Assembly: GCA_009784725.1 (NCBI GenBank)
Contig: WQXS01000007.1
Span: 21,177-85,176, forward strand
DNA: 64,000 nt
DNA from: Oscillospiraceae bacterium
GTDB taxonomy: Bacteria; Bacillota; Clostridia; Oscillospirales; Oscillospiraceae
Direction of reading: 5' to 3'
Positions within the stretch are counted from its first letter, which is position 1. Each line of letters begins with the position of its first letter. Positions 1 through 9,181 of this stretch are shown piece by piece. The position numbers and the translations under genes are program-made. The notes under the pieces are model-generated. The model was given only the letters and a program-made list of their open reading frames with translations, ran no database searches and had not been told where the DNA came from.

Positions 1-164
1 ACAGTCTCACAGCAGGCTGGGTTCTTGATTTTGAAGCAGGCTTCTTCCAGCTTGTGGTATTTTCCAATGTATCGGTACCGCTCTTCCTGCTTTTTACAGC
101 TATAGGTTTTGGTGTAGGTGTCGGGGGAAGTGTTTTTGCACTCAACCGTTACCTTAATGTCTAG
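1..164 (+). CDS. ftsX: Cell division protein FtsX, C-terminal fragment
   Basis: Reading from base 3, an open frame runs to a TAG stop at 162-164 and encodes the last 53 or so residues of a membrane protein. A hydrophobic segment (VPLFLLFTAIGFGVGVGGS) is followed by a short basic tail ending ALNRYLNV. This matches the last membrane helix and end of FtsX, the permease-like partner of the ATPase FtsE, which regulates septal peptidoglycan hydrolases. The fragment alone is too short for certainty. The call rests mainly on the next two genes, a coiled-coil M23 peptidase and a CtpA-type protease, which follow ftsEX in many Firmicutes. The 5' part lies outside the window. Confidence 0.72.
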   Translation, partial: SLTAGWVLDFEAGFFQLVVFSNVSVPLFLLFTAIGFGVGVGGSVFALNRYLNV

Positions 165-187
165 TATTCAGAAAGGTTTGATTTTCC

Positions 188-1441
188 ATGGGTAACAAAA
201 AATTTGTAAGAGTAGTAGCAATCGTACTTGCAATTATAATGTTGTTATCTGTTGCAATGATAGCAATCGAGCTTCTTGTCAACTCAACTGCAAGCGCCCG
301 TGTCACTCAGACTCAAATTAATGAACTAAGAGATGACAAAAAGGACTTGGAACGCAGAAAGCGCGAGATTCAATCAAAAATAAACACGATTGAATTTGAC
401 CGCATGGCAGAAATTAACAAAAAAGAAATCTTGGATGAACGTATAGTTCTTACAGGTATGGAAATCGATAATATCAACACTACTATCGATTACTATGATT
501 TACTCATAAGAGAAAAAGAATACGAAGTATATCTTGCGCAGGGCAGGGAAGACGAACATCTTACAAAATACAGAAACCGTGTCAGAAACATGGAGGAAAA
601 CGGGATTGTTTCTTACCTTGAAATAATTTTCGAATCCACCAGTTTTGCCGATATGCTTGCAAGGCTCGATTTTGTAGCTGATATTATGCGTTCCGATGAA
701 AATGCTTATAATAATCTTATTGATGCAAGAAGTGAGACCGAGGAGGCAAAAGCATCACTCGAGGTAACAAGACTTGAAATGGATGGCGAAAAGCTCGCTT
801 TGGAAGAAAAAGAAGCCGAGCTTTATGAACAGCTCGAAGAAGCACATGAGCTGATTTTAAGAATGGAAGCCGATCTTGAAACAAACCGTGCTTTACACGC
901 CGAGGTTGCAGATGCCGAAGCACAGGTCCAAAGGGAAATCAATGCAGCTGTTGCTGAACTTGCAAGACAACAGGAGCTTGAAAGACAACGCCGTCTCAGG
1001 GAACAGCAAAGACGTGCGGCACGCAGCGCATCGGTTAGCGGCGGTAACGTAACAGGAACCGGGGAGCTTATGAAACCTGTCAGCGGCTCTATAACAAGCC
1101 ATTTCGGAATAAGACGCCATCCCGTATTCGGGGATATGAGAATGCATAACGGTGTAGACTTCGGTGCATCTCACGGAACAAAGGTTGTTGCCGCAGACAG
1201 CGGAACTGTTCTGATTTCATCATATAACTCATCATACGGAAATTATGTCGTTCTTGACCACGGAAACGGAATGACTACACTATATGCACATCTCAGCTCA
1301 AGGTCCGTCAGTGTCGGAACCTCTGTAAGCAGAGGAAATCAGGTAGGACTTGTAGGTTCTACGGGAGTATCAACCGGACCACATCTGCATTTCGAGGTAT
1401 CAATTAACGGTACCAGAATTAATCCAATGACAAGGCTGTAA
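188..1441 (+). CDS. Membrane-anchored coiled-coil M23 peptidase (EnvC/PcsB-like)
   Basis: A 417-residue cell-wall hydrolase. Residues about 9-30 form an uncleaved signal anchor. Residues about 40-280 are a long charged coiled coil rich in Glu, Lys and Arg, and residues about 295-417 are a LytM/M23 domain. The zinc ligands are present: H320 and D324 (HxxxD), then H399 and H401 in the HLHFEV motif, with H368 in YAHL. The domain therefore looks catalytically competent, unlike the degenerate LytM domains of some activators. In this family the coiled coil is controlled by FtsEX across the membrane and the peptidase cuts peptide cross-bridges during division. It starts 23 bases after the ftsX stop, with AAAGG upstream of the ATG. 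A role with FtsX is inferred from this position. Confidence 0.88.
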   Translation: MGNKKFVRVVAIVLAIIMLLSVAMIAIELLVNSTASARVTQTQINELRDDKKDLERRKREIQSKINTIEFDRMAEINKKEILDERIVLTGMEIDNINTTIDYYDLLIREKEYEVYLAQGREDEHLTKYRNRVRNMEENGIVSYLEIIFESTSFADMLARLDFVADIMRSDENAYNNLIDARSETEEAKASLEVTRLEMDGEKLALEEKEAELYEQLEEAHELILRMEADLETNRALHAEVADAEAQVQREINAAVAELARQQELERQRRLREQQRRAARSASVSGGNVTGTGELMKPVSGSITSHFGIRRHPVFGDMRMHNGVDFGASHGTKVVAADSGTVLISSYNSSYGNYVVLDHGNGMTTLYAHLSSRSVSVGTSVSRGNQVGLVGSTGVSTGPHLHFEVSINGTRINPMTRL

Positions 1442-1449
1442 ACTTATAA

Positions 1450-2691
1450 ATGGAAAAAAAATATTCATTGAGTTTTATGTTAACGCTGGTGGCTGCTGCA
1501 TCAGCGTTAACTTGCCTGTTAATTACACTTGTATTCCTGCTCTACATTGATTCACGCAAAGAATTACACGAACTTGGCACTGTAAACCAAAACCCGCAGC
1601 ATTCAGAGCAGCAGCAGGCAGAAGCCGCACGATTGGAAGAGTTGCTCAGAGTAATAGAAAACCGTTTTATCGGCTCTTTTGACATAGAGGAACTGACGAA
1701 TGAGGCAATGAGAGCAGCAGTTGAAGCTCTTGAGGATGACTGGTCATACTATATGACTGCGCAAGAATTTGCGGATTTTCAGGCAAACTCAAACAACCGT
1801 TACAGCGGTATCGGCGTAGAAGTTATTCTTGACGAGGATACCGAAGGAATGAGGGTTGTACGTGTTTACAGCGACTCGGGTGCAGACCGTGCCGGTATAT
1901 TGGCGGATGATATTGTCACGGCAGTTGACGGCGAGAGCATAATTGGTTTAACCCTGCCGGAAATAAGAAACCTTTTAAGGCGTGAAATCGGAGAGTCTGC
2001 AATTGTAACCGTTAATCGTGACGGGAATTTTATGGATTTAAAAGTAGAATATAGTATTGTTTTTACAGACCCTGTCAATTTTGAAATGCTCGACGGAAAC
2101 ATCGGTTATATTAAACTTCGCAATTTTGAAGAGGGTGCATCCTCAAGATTCATAGCCGCCGTCACCGAGCTTATAGATAAAGGTGCAGTTGCATTTATAT
2201 ATGATGTCCGTTCAAATAACGGAGGCAGAGTGGGTGAGGTAACGGCAATTCTTGATTTTCTGCTTCCCGAAGGTGAAATATTCATATCTGTCGACCGAAG
2301 TGAAGAGGAAAATATAACCTATTCGGATGATAAATTTACCGATTTTCCTGCGGTAGTCCTTGTAAATGTTTACTCCTTCAGCGGTGCCGAGTACTTTGCT
2401 GCAATGCTTTCCGAGTATGATTACGCCCCGTCGGTCGGTGAGCAGACAACCGGTAAAAACCGTATGCAGACAACAATACCGTTATCCAACGGCGGTGCCG
2501 TACATATTTCAACAGGACATTATCTGACAAAAAACAGGGTAAGTTTATTTGATATAGGCGGATTTACTCCCGAATATGTTATAGAAATGACCGATGATGA
2601 AAGAAAGCTTTATTACAGAGGCGAACTTTCGGGCGACTTGGACAGGCAGCTTAAAAAAGCATTGTCGTTACTGGAAAATACAGTAAATTAA
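1450..2691 (+). CDS. ctpA: S41 family C-terminal processing peptidase with PDZ domain
   Basis: A 413-residue periplasm-side serine protease of the CtpA/CtpB family. An N-terminal membrane anchor spans about residues 9-32. A PDZ domain follows at about 118-200 (SGIGVEV ... DIVTAVDGESI), then the S41 fold. The catalytic serine aligns with S311 in YSFSGAE and the general-base lysine with K336 in TGKNRMQ, with the conserved Gln at 340. YDVRSNNGG matches the family DLRxNxGG strand. The Ser motif departs from the common SASASE but keeps the key residues. The gene begins 8 bases after the M23 peptidase stop, so the two are probably cotranscribed. In related operons such a protease may process cell-wall enzymes; the substrate here is unknown. 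Confidence 0.88.
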   Translation: MEKKYSLSFMLTLVAAASALTCLLITLVFLLYIDSRKELHELGTVNQNPQHSEQQQAEAARLEELLRVIENRFIGSFDIEELTNEAMRAAVEALEDDWSYYMTAQEFADFQANSNNRYSGIGVEVILDEDTEGMRVVRVYSDSGADRAGILADDIVTAVDGESIIGLTLPEIRNLLRREIGESAIVTVNRDGNFMDLKVEYSIVFTDPVNFEMLDGNIGYIKLRNFEEGASSRFIAAVTELIDKGAVAFIYDVRSNNGGRVGEVTAILDFLLPEGEIFISVDRSEEENITYSDDKFTDFPAVVLVNVYSFSGAEYFAAMLSEYDYAPSVGEQTTGKNRMQTTIPLSNGGAVHISTGHYLTKNRVSLFDIGGFTPEYVIEMTDDERKLYYRGELSGDLDRQLKKALSLLENTVN

Positions 2692-2693
2692 TG

Positions 2694-2722
2694 TTGACAT
2701 TCATTTTAGTGTCTTATATAAT
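2694..2722 (+). promoter_or_regulatory. SigA-type promoter for greA-lysS
   Basis: A consensus -35 TTGACA at 2694-2699 is separated by 17 bases from a consensus -10 TATAAT at 2717-2722. It lies just after the ctpA stop and gives a leader of roughly 110 bases before greA. Both hexamers are perfect, so this should be a strong housekeeping promoter. The leader contains a short GCCC/GGGC hairpin (about 2753-2770) followed by T-rich sequence, which could be a weak attenuator; that part is speculative. Confidence 0.85.
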
Positions 2723-2841
2723 ACATTTCGGTAACAATAGTTATCTTTTTTTTGCCCGGGTTTGTATGGGCTTTTTATTTATAAGTGGGGAATAATCCCG
2801 TATGATTTGTCTAAGGATATATGAAAGGAATGTTCATTGAT

Positions 2842-3315
2842 ATGATTAAAGAGGCAAGATTTAAGATGAGTGAGGAGCGTCTTTCCAAACTGAAGGAAGA
2901 GCTTCACTATCTCCAAACTGTACGTGAAAAGGAAGTTGCACAACAAATAAAAGAAGCCCGTTCATTTGGTGACCTCACGGAAAACAGCGAATATGACGAT
3001 GCAAAAACCGAACAGGGTAAGCTGTATTCAAAAATTGCCGAAATCAAAACCTTGATTGAAAACGCCGAAATAGTAAAAGCTTCCGAAAAAACAGATGTGG
3101 TTGGAATGGGCAGCAAGGTTACAGTCCGTGATATTGAAATGAAAGAAGACATTACTTATGAAATAGTCGGTTCACAGGATGCCGACCCCGCAATCAATAA
3201 AATCTCCGACGATTCACCTTTCGGAAAAAGCTTAATGGACCATAAAAAAGGTGACACGGTAAAGGTAGACGCTCCGGCGGGAGTACTTGAATTTAAGATT
3301 CTAAAGATAGAATAA
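2842..3315 (+). CDS. greA: Transcription elongation factor GreA
   Basis: GreA binds the secondary channel of RNA polymerase and stimulates cleavage of backtracked transcripts. The product has the N-terminal antiparallel coiled coil (LSKLKEELHYL ... EARSFGDLTENSEYDDAK), whose tip carries the acidic catalytic residues, and the C-terminal FKBP-like domain (VTVRDIEM ... ISDDSPFGKSLM). An upstream in-frame ATG at 2821 would add seven residues, but its AAGGA is only 3 bases away. Starting at 2842 gives 157 residues and places SKLKEEL at position 15, where the equivalent segment sits in Bacillus GreA; AAAGGA lies 12 bases upstream. The gene follows its own strong promoter and is 50 bases before lysS, as in many Firmicutes. 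Confidence 0.9.
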   Translation: MIKEARFKMSEERLSKLKEELHYLQTVREKEVAQQIKEARSFGDLTENSEYDDAKTEQGKLYSKIAEIKTLIENAEIVKASEKTDVVGMGSKVTVRDIEMKEDITYEIVGSQDADPAINKISDDSPFGKSLMDHKKGDTVKVDAPAGVLEFKILKIE

Positions 3316-3365
3316 TCAATTATTAAGGGTGCAAACCCATATTTAAGCATAGGATATAAAATTAA

Positions 3366-4877
3366 ATGGAAAATATTAACAACGAGGATACAGCTCTGCA
3401 GGAAGACGAACAGGAGCTTTCTGAAATACTGCAAATCCGCAGAGACAAACTTAAAAAACTGCAGGAAAGTAATAACGACCCGTTTCATAATACAAAATTT
3501 ACCAGAACAGCATTTTCTTCGGATGTTCCGGATAATTTTGATGCAATGGAAAATACCAATGTAAAAATGGCAGGACGCATAATGGCAAAGCGTGAAATGG
3601 GAAAAGCAATGTTTCTTGATATAAAAGACGACAAAGGACGCATTCAGCTTTACATTAAACAAAATGATATCGGCGAGCTATCCTTTGAAGAAATAAAAAA
3701 AGGTGATATCGGCGATATTATAGGCATATCGGGCAGGGTGTTTAAAACAAAAATGGGTGAGATTTCCATTCATTGCGACAGCATAAAACTGCTTGCAAAA
3801 TCTCTTCGTCCGCTTCCCGAGAAATACCACGGGCTTACAAACCAGGAGCTTAAATACCGCCAAAGATATGTGGACTTAATAATGAACCCCGAAACCCGCA
3901 AAACCTTTGAAATCCGCAGTGCTTTTATTAAATTCGTGCGTGATTTCCTGGACAGGCGAGGTTATATTGAGGTGGAAACACCGGTTTTAAACCTTATATC
4001 CGGCGGAACAACGGCAAGACCTTTTATTACGCATCATAATACCCTAAGCCTTGACATGTACCTGCGAATCGCAACCGAGCTTCATTTAAAGCGGCTTATT
4101 GTGGGCGGTATTGAGCGTGTCTATGAAATAGGCAGGATATTTCGAAATGAAGGTATGGATACAAGGCATAATCCCGAGTTTACAATGATTGAGTTGTATG
4201 AAGCATATGCCGATTATACCGATATGATGGACCTTTTTGAAGAGCTTATTTCGGAAGCTGCAGAAAAAATATGCGGTACACATTCTCTTAAATGGCGCGG
4301 GGAAGAAGTCGACCTGTCACGGGGTTGGCGGCGCTTGACCATGACTGATGCGGTACGTGAATATACAGGAATAGATTTTAATACCATAAACACAAATGAA
4401 GAAGCAATTAAAGCAGCTGCCGGAATCGGTGTGAAAATGCCTGAAGGCAAAACTGCCACATGGGGTGATTTGTTATATGAATGCTTCGAACAACGTGTAG
4501 AAGAAAAATTGATTCAACCTGTATTTATTATGGATTATCCTGTAGAGGTTTCACCGCTTGCAAAGAAAAAACAATCAGATCCAAGGCTTACCGAGCGTTT
4601 TGAACTTTTTATCTGCAGTAACGAAATGGGAAATGCATTTAGTGAGCTCAACGACCCGATCGATCAGAAAAAAAGATTTGAGCGTCAGGCGGAGCTTCGT
4701 AAAGCAGGTGACCTTGAGGCAGGGATGATGGATGAGGACTATATTAACGCACTTGAATACGGAATGCCCCCGACCGGCGGTCTTGGTATAGGTATTGACA
4801 GATGTGTTATGATGATATCAGGAAACAATTCAATCAGGGATGTAATTCTTTTCCCGACAATGAAACCTGTCGAGTAA
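3366..4877 (+). CDS. lysS: Lysyl-tRNA synthetase, class II
   Basis: A 503-residue cytoplasmic enzyme that charges tRNA-Lys with lysine using ATP. An N-terminal OB-fold anticodon-binding domain (about residues 55-160, VKMAGRIMAKREMGKAMF) precedes the class II catalytic core. Motif 1 lies near YIEVETPVL. Motif 2 is in the FRNEGMDTRHNPEFTMIE stretch, and motif 3 is GGLGIGIDRCVM near residue 480. The length is typical for bacterial LysS. It sits 50 bases after greA with no clear terminator between them (only a short GGGT-GCAA-ACCC hairpin at 3327-3338), so the pair is probably one transcript. No T-box leader is visible. Confidence 0.97.
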   Translation: MENINNEDTALQEDEQELSEILQIRRDKLKKLQESNNDPFHNTKFTRTAFSSDVPDNFDAMENTNVKMAGRIMAKREMGKAMFLDIKDDKGRIQLYIKQNDIGELSFEEIKKGDIGDIIGISGRVFKTKMGEISIHCDSIKLLAKSLRPLPEKYHGLTNQELKYRQRYVDLIMNPETRKTFEIRSAFIKFVRDFLDRRGYIEVETPVLNLISGGTTARPFITHHNTLSLDMYLRIATELHLKRLIVGGIERVYEIGRIFRNEGMDTRHNPEFTMIELYEAYADYTDMMDLFEELISEAAEKICGTHSLKWRGEEVDLSRGWRRLTMTDAVREYTGIDFNTINTNEEAIKAAAGIGVKMPEGKTATWGDLLYECFEQRVEEKLIQPVFIMDYPVEVSPLAKKKQSDPRLTERFELFICSNEMGNAFSELNDPIDQKKRFERQAELRKAGDLEAGMMDEDYINALEYGMPPTGGLGIGIDRCVMMISGNNSIRDVILFPTMKPVE

Positions 4878-4904
4878 AATATCCTACAAATCAATATTCA
4901 AAAA

Positions 4905-4926
4905 AGAAGCCGTGTAAACGGCTTCT
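4905..4926. terminator. Perfect 9-bp hairpin after lysS
   Basis: AGAAGCCGT at 4905-4913 pairs perfectly with ACGGCTTCT at 4918-4926 around a GTAA loop. On the plus strand the stem is preceded by A's but followed by GGTAATAT, not a T run. Read on the minus strand it is followed by six T's and would be a textbook intrinsic terminator. It probably ends the lysS transcript inefficiently or protects its 3' end. Confidence 0.6.
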
Positions 4927-4976
4927 GGTAATATATAAACCAAAATGTAGAAAAAAAGTGTGAAAAAAGGGGAATT

Positions 4977-5747
4977 ATGATGATAAATTTAACAAGCAGG
5001 AGTAATCCGGTCTGTTTTCACATAAGAAAACTCGGAAGGAACAGAAGCTACAGAGAAGAACATAAGCAATTTATTTGTGATGGTATTAAATTGCTTATCG
5101 AGGCAATAAACAGCGATATAAAAATAGATGTTATATTGACATCGGAGCATCTGAGTCTTGAGTTACCGAAAGGTGTACGTGTTTTTCATGTAACACAGGA
5201 CATTCTGGAATCCGTCTCACCCCTTACAACATCGCAGAAAATTATATTTTCATGTGCTTTTAAAGATGAAAGTCCAAGTGATTACAGAAAAAACACTCAT
5301 ATTTTACTTGACTGTATTCAAGATCCGGGAAATGTCGGCACAATAATAAGATGCGCACACGCATTCGGAGTTGAAAGTGTCATTTTTACCGGAAGCACTG
5401 CCGATATATACAGTCCGAAAACAATCCGCGCAACTATGGGTGCAATATTTAAACAAAAAATCAGCTTCTTGAAAACACCTGAGCTTTTTGCGTTAAAAGA
5501 TGCAGGTGTGAGATTTATTTGTGCATCAAACGGAGAAAATGCCGCAGATATTAATTCGGCAGATTTAAGTAATTCAATAATAATGATGGGAAATGAAGGC
5601 AGGGGAATTTCAAAAGAACTTTTTGGATTATATGACAGTACAGTGAAAATCCCAATAACAAATGATTGTGAATCAATAAATGTAGCATCGGCAGCAGCAA
5701 TTTTTATGTGGGAAGCAATGAAAGGCGGGAAATTATGTCATCACTAA
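4977..5747 (+). CDS. TrmH/SpoU-family RNA 2'-O-methyltransferase
   Basis: A 256-residue SPOUT methyltransferase expected to methylate a ribose 2'-OH in rRNA or tRNA with S-adenosylmethionine. An N-terminal substrate-binding region (about residues 1-95, RNRSYREEHKQFICDGIKL) resembles RlmB-type enzymes. It is followed by the trefoil-knot catalytic domain with all three SpoU motifs: IQDPGNVGTIIR (motif 1), IMMGNEGRGIS (motif 2) and VKIPITNDCESINVASAA (motif 3). The start is ATG 4977 behind AAAAGGGG; an adjacent ATG at 4980 is also possible. Its 3' end overlaps dprA by 13 bases, so the two are translationally linked. The exact target nucleotide cannot be told from sequence. Confidence 0.88.
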   Translation: MMINLTSRSNPVCFHIRKLGRNRSYREEHKQFICDGIKLLIEAINSDIKIDVILTSEHLSLELPKGVRVFHVTQDILESVSPLTTSQKIIFSCAFKDESPSDYRKNTHILLDCIQDPGNVGTIIRCAHAFGVESVIFTGSTADIYSPKTIRATMGAIFKQKISFLKTPELFALKDAGVRFICASNGENAADINSADLSNSIIMMGNEGRGISKELFGLYDSTVKIPITNDCESINVASAAAIFMWEAMKGGKLCHH

Positions 5748-6928
5748 AATACTGGATATGGCTTACATCAAAGCAAGGATTGGGAAATATCCGAACAATT
5801 AAGCTTATTGATTGTTTAGGTTCGCCGGAAAATATTTATTTTGCAGGAAGAGATGACTATCTTGATATCGAAGGTATTAATCATGCCGATATAAATCAAT
5901 TGATGAACAAAGAACTCGACAGTTCAAATAAGGTTCTGGCAGCATGCTCTGAAATTGGATGCAGGATAATCACTTTAAACGACTCGGAATATCCGGAACG
6001 GCTCAGAAATATATACGACCCTCCGCTGCTGTTATATATACACGGAAGCCTGCCTGTTATAGATGACGAACCCGTTGTCGGAGTTGTCGGCACAAGAAAA
6101 TGTACTCCGTACGGAATTAATGCCGCAAAAAATACCGGATATAAGCTTTCCAAAAGCGGTATTATTGTTGTGACAGGGTTAGCTGAAGGCATTGATACAG
6201 CAGCATCGGCGGGAGCTTTGACAGGCGGAAGCAAAACTGTAGGAGTTAACGGCTCGGGTCTTGATGTTATATTCCCGTATAAAAATAAGCAACTGTTTAA
6301 AGATGTAGCAAGAGCAGGTGCTGTAATCAGCGAATACCCGCCCGGCACACCGGGGTTTAAGTATAATTTCCCTGCAAGAAACAGGATTATAAGCGGTATT
6401 TCACTCGGAGTGGCAGTTATTGAAGCACCGCAGCGCAGCGGAGCGCTCATCACTGCGGCAAGGGCATTGGAGCAAGGCAGAGATATTTTTGCACTCCCGG
6501 GTAATGTAGACGCTGAGTCAAACAAGGGTTCAAATGCATTACTCCGCGAAGGCGCAATACCATTTACCTCGGCAGATGATATTATCGAGGAATACAGGGA
6601 ATTATTCCCCGATAAAATAAAGATAATCAGTGATGAAATACCTGTAATCGACCTGTATCAAAATGATGCCGGAAATAATGAGAAGCAAAAAAAATCAATT
6701 GACAACACATCTAAGGTAGACTATATTGACTTAGGAATCCTGCTTGACAGCCTTGACGGAGATGAAAAAGAAATCGTGAGGTCAATAGGAGGAAAAACCG
6801 CAGACGTAAATGAAATAATCCATACCACGGGATTTCCTGCACAAAAGGTTTTTGCGTCACTGACAATGCTTGAGATAAACGGATACATCAAGTGCAACAA
6901 TAATGGGAAATGGGAGACAATCGCATAA
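5735..6928 (+). CDS. dprA: DNA processing protein DprA (Smf)
   Basis: DprA protects incoming single-stranded DNA and loads RecA onto it during transformation; it is also widespread in species not known to be competent. The product has an N-terminal helical domain, then the Rossmann-like DprA core: VVGTRKCTPYG, GLAEGIDTAASAGAL, PARNRIISG, then SGALITAARALEQGRDIFALPG. A C-terminal winged-helix-like region follows (about residues 315-397). I chose ATG 5735 (MSSLKYWIW) because GGCGGGA lies just upstream; an in-frame ATG at 5708 inside trmH lacks a good ribosome binding site. The TAA stop abuts the topA ATG. This dprA-topA-trmFO order is standard in Firmicutes. Confidence 0.93.
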   Translation: MSSLKYWIWLTSKQGLGNIRTIKLIDCLGSPENIYFAGRDDYLDIEGINHADINQLMNKELDSSNKVLAACSEIGCRIITLNDSEYPERLRNIYDPPLLLYIHGSLPVIDDEPVVGVVGTRKCTPYGINAAKNTGYKLSKSGIIVVTGLAEGIDTAASAGALTGGSKTVGVNGSGLDVIFPYKNKQLFKDVARAGAVISEYPPGTPGFKYNFPARNRIISGISLGVAVIEAPQRSGALITAARALEQGRDIFALPGNVDAESNKGSNALLREGAIPFTSADDIIEEYRELFPDKIKIISDEIPVIDLYQNDAGNNEKQKKSIDNTSKVDYIDLGILLDSLDGDEKEIVRSIGGKTADVNEIIHTTGFPAQKVFASLTMLEINGYIKCNNNGKWETIA

Positions 6929-9181
6929 ATGGCAATTAAATCCAACCTTGTAATTGTAGAATCACCTGCAAAAGCAAAAACAATAGGTAAATATCTCGGG
7001 TCAAATTTCAAAGTAGCCGCTTCAATGGGGCATCTGAGAGATTTGCCCAAAAGCAAACTCGGAGTTGATGTTGATAACGGCTTTACACCTGATTATCAGC
7101 CTGTCAAAGCCCGTGAAAGTACAATAAAAGAGCTTCGCAAGGCAGTTAAGGAAAGTGCAAATGTATATCTTGCAACAGACCCCGACCGTGAAGGAGAAGC
7201 TATCTCCTGGCATCTGAAAGAGCTTTTAAAGCTTCCCGAAAGTAAAGCGTTTCGGGTAACATTTAATGAAATAACACAAAAGGTTGTTAAATCCGCAATT
7301 GAAAACCCTCGTCCTATCGACATGGACCTTGTTGATGCACAGCAGGCAAGAAGAATTCTTGACAGAATAGTCGGATATAAGCTGAGCCCGCTTTTATGGA
7401 AAAAAATCAGGCGCGGTCTTTCGGCGGGAAGAGTTCAGTCTGTTGCATCGAGAATGGTTGTTGACAGGGAAAATGAAATACGTGATTTTATCCCCGAGGA
7501 GTACTGGATATTAAGCGCCGACCTTTCACCTGCAGCAAATCCCGGAAAGTTTACAGCCTTATATCACGGAACAAAGGAAAAAAAGGTAGAATTAAAAAGC
7601 GAAAAAGACGTACTCGCCGTTATAAACGATATAGAAAAATCACCTTTTTCGGTTCATCAGGTAAAACGTTCAAATAAAAAACGCTCGGCTTCGCCGCCGT
7701 TTATTACATCAACCCTTCAGCAGGAAGCATCACGCAGGCTTGGAATGGCTCCTCGCAGAGCAATGTCAATAGCTCAGCAGCTCTATGAGGGTGTTGACAT
7801 AGCCGGAAAAGGAACAATCGGCCTTATCACATATATGAGAACCGACTCCTTGCGTATATCCGCCGAGGCAGTTGCAGATGCCAAAAGTTTTATAGAGTCA
7901 ACATACGGTCCTGAATATTATCCCGGGTCACCGAATGTATATAAATCAAAAGGCAGTGCTCAGGATGCTCATGAAGCAATACGCCCGAGCTCTGTTATGA
8001 TGACACCCGACAGCATTAAAAGCAGTCTGTCAAATGACCAGTACAGAATGTACAGGATGATATGGAGCCGATTTACTGCAAGTCAGATGGCACCCGCAGT
8101 TTATGACAGTGTTACCGTGGATTCAATATCTGCAGGACACATCTTCAGAGCAAATCATTCCGTAAATATTTTTTCCGGCTTTACGGCTGTTTATGAAGAA
8201 CAAACAGATGATGACAAGGAAGTAAAACAATCTGCACTGCCGGATTTAAAGGAAAACGATCCGTTAAAGCTTGAAGACGTAAATAAAGAGCAAAAATATA
8301 CACAGCCTGCTTCAAGATTTACTGAAGCCACCCTTATAAAAGCAATGGAAGATTCGGGGGTTGGCAGACCAAGCACATACGCACCTACAATATCTACAAT
8401 CATGGACAGAGAGTATGTTGTCAAGGAAGGCAAATTCCTGCGGCCGACACCTCTTGGCGAGGTTGTAGTTAACTTAATGAAGGAACGCTTTACGGATATT
8501 GTTGATGTCATGTTTACCGCAAGAATGGAAGAACAGCTCGACAGTGTTGAAAAAGGCAAGGATAACTGGAAGCATGTTCTAAGCGGTTTTTATTCCGGAT
8601 TCAGCAATACACTGCAGGAAGCTGAAACTGCTCTCGAAGGCGAGCGTATAAAGGTTCCGGACGAAGTTTCGGACGAGCTTTGTGATTTATGCGGAAAACA
8701 AATGGTTATAAAATCCGGACGCTTCGGAAGATTTCTTGCATGTCCGGGATATCCTGATTGCAGCTTTACAAAACCCCTTGTAATTGAAATGCCGGGTAAA
8801 TGCCCGAAGTGCGGTATGAGGATTTTGAAACGGACTTCAAAAAACGGGTATACATTTTATGCATGCGAGCATTTAAAAGAATGCGGCTTTATGACATGGG
8901 ACGTACCTGTAGCGGATAATTGCCCCGAGTGCGGTCAAACTATGTTTAAACCGTCGGGCAGAGGAGCAAAAAAACCGTTTTGTATAAATGAAAAGTGCAA
9001 AAATTTTCTTCCCGAGGACAAAAGGGGATACCGCAGAAAACCAAAAGAAGAAGAAGCAGGTGCAGAGACAAAAGACTTAAAAACCAAACCATCTGCAAAA
9101 AGCACTGTAAAGAAAACAACAAAAAAGAGTCCTGCACGGAAAAAAACAACACCGAAAAGAAAACCCGGTACCGTTAAATGA
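6929..9181 (+). CDS. topA: DNA topoisomerase I
   Basis: A 750-residue type IA topoisomerase that relaxes negative supercoils. The TOPRIM domain is N-terminal (VIVESPAKAKTIGKYLG; DPDREGEAISWH). The active-site tyrosine is in GLITYMRTDSLRIS near residue 300. Three C-terminal zinc-ribbon repeats are visible as CDLCGK...CPGYPDC, CPKCG...CEHLKEC and CPECGQ...CINEKC. They are followed by a strongly basic Lys/Arg/Thr tail (about 700-750), probably a nonspecific DNA grip. It starts directly at the dprA stop and overlaps trmFO by four bases (ATGA), indicating coupled translation. Confidence 0.97.
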   Translation: MAIKSNLVIVESPAKAKTIGKYLGSNFKVAASMGHLRDLPKSKLGVDVDNGFTPDYQPVKARESTIKELRKAVKESANVYLATDPDREGEAISWHLKELLKLPESKAFRVTFNEITQKVVKSAIENPRPIDMDLVDAQQARRILDRIVGYKLSPLLWKKIRRGLSAGRVQSVASRMVVDRENEIRDFIPEEYWILSADLSPAANPGKFTALYHGTKEKKVELKSEKDVLAVINDIEKSPFSVHQVKRSNKKRSASPPFITSTLQQEASRRLGMAPRRAMSIAQQLYEGVDIAGKGTIGLITYMRTDSLRISAEAVADAKSFIESTYGPEYYPGSPNVYKSKGSAQDAHEAIRPSSVMMTPDSIKSSLSNDQYRMYRMIWSRFTASQMAPAVYDSVTVDSISAGHIFRANHSVNIFSGFTAVYEEQTDDDKEVKQSALPDLKENDPLKLEDVNKEQKYTQPASRFTEATLIKAMEDSGVGRPSTYAPTISTIMDREYVVKEGKFLRPTPLGEVVVNLMKERFTDIVDVMFTARMEEQLDSVEKGKDNWKHVLSGFYSGFSNTLQEAETALEGERIKVPDEVSDELCDLCGKQMVIKSGRFGRFLACPGYPDCSFTKPLVIEMPGKCPKCGMRILKRTSKNGYTFYACEHLKECGFMTWDVPVADNCPECGQTMFKPSGRGAKKPFCINEKCKNFLPEDKRGYRRKPKEEEAGAETKDLKTKPSAKSTVKKTTKKSPARKKTTPKRKPGTVK

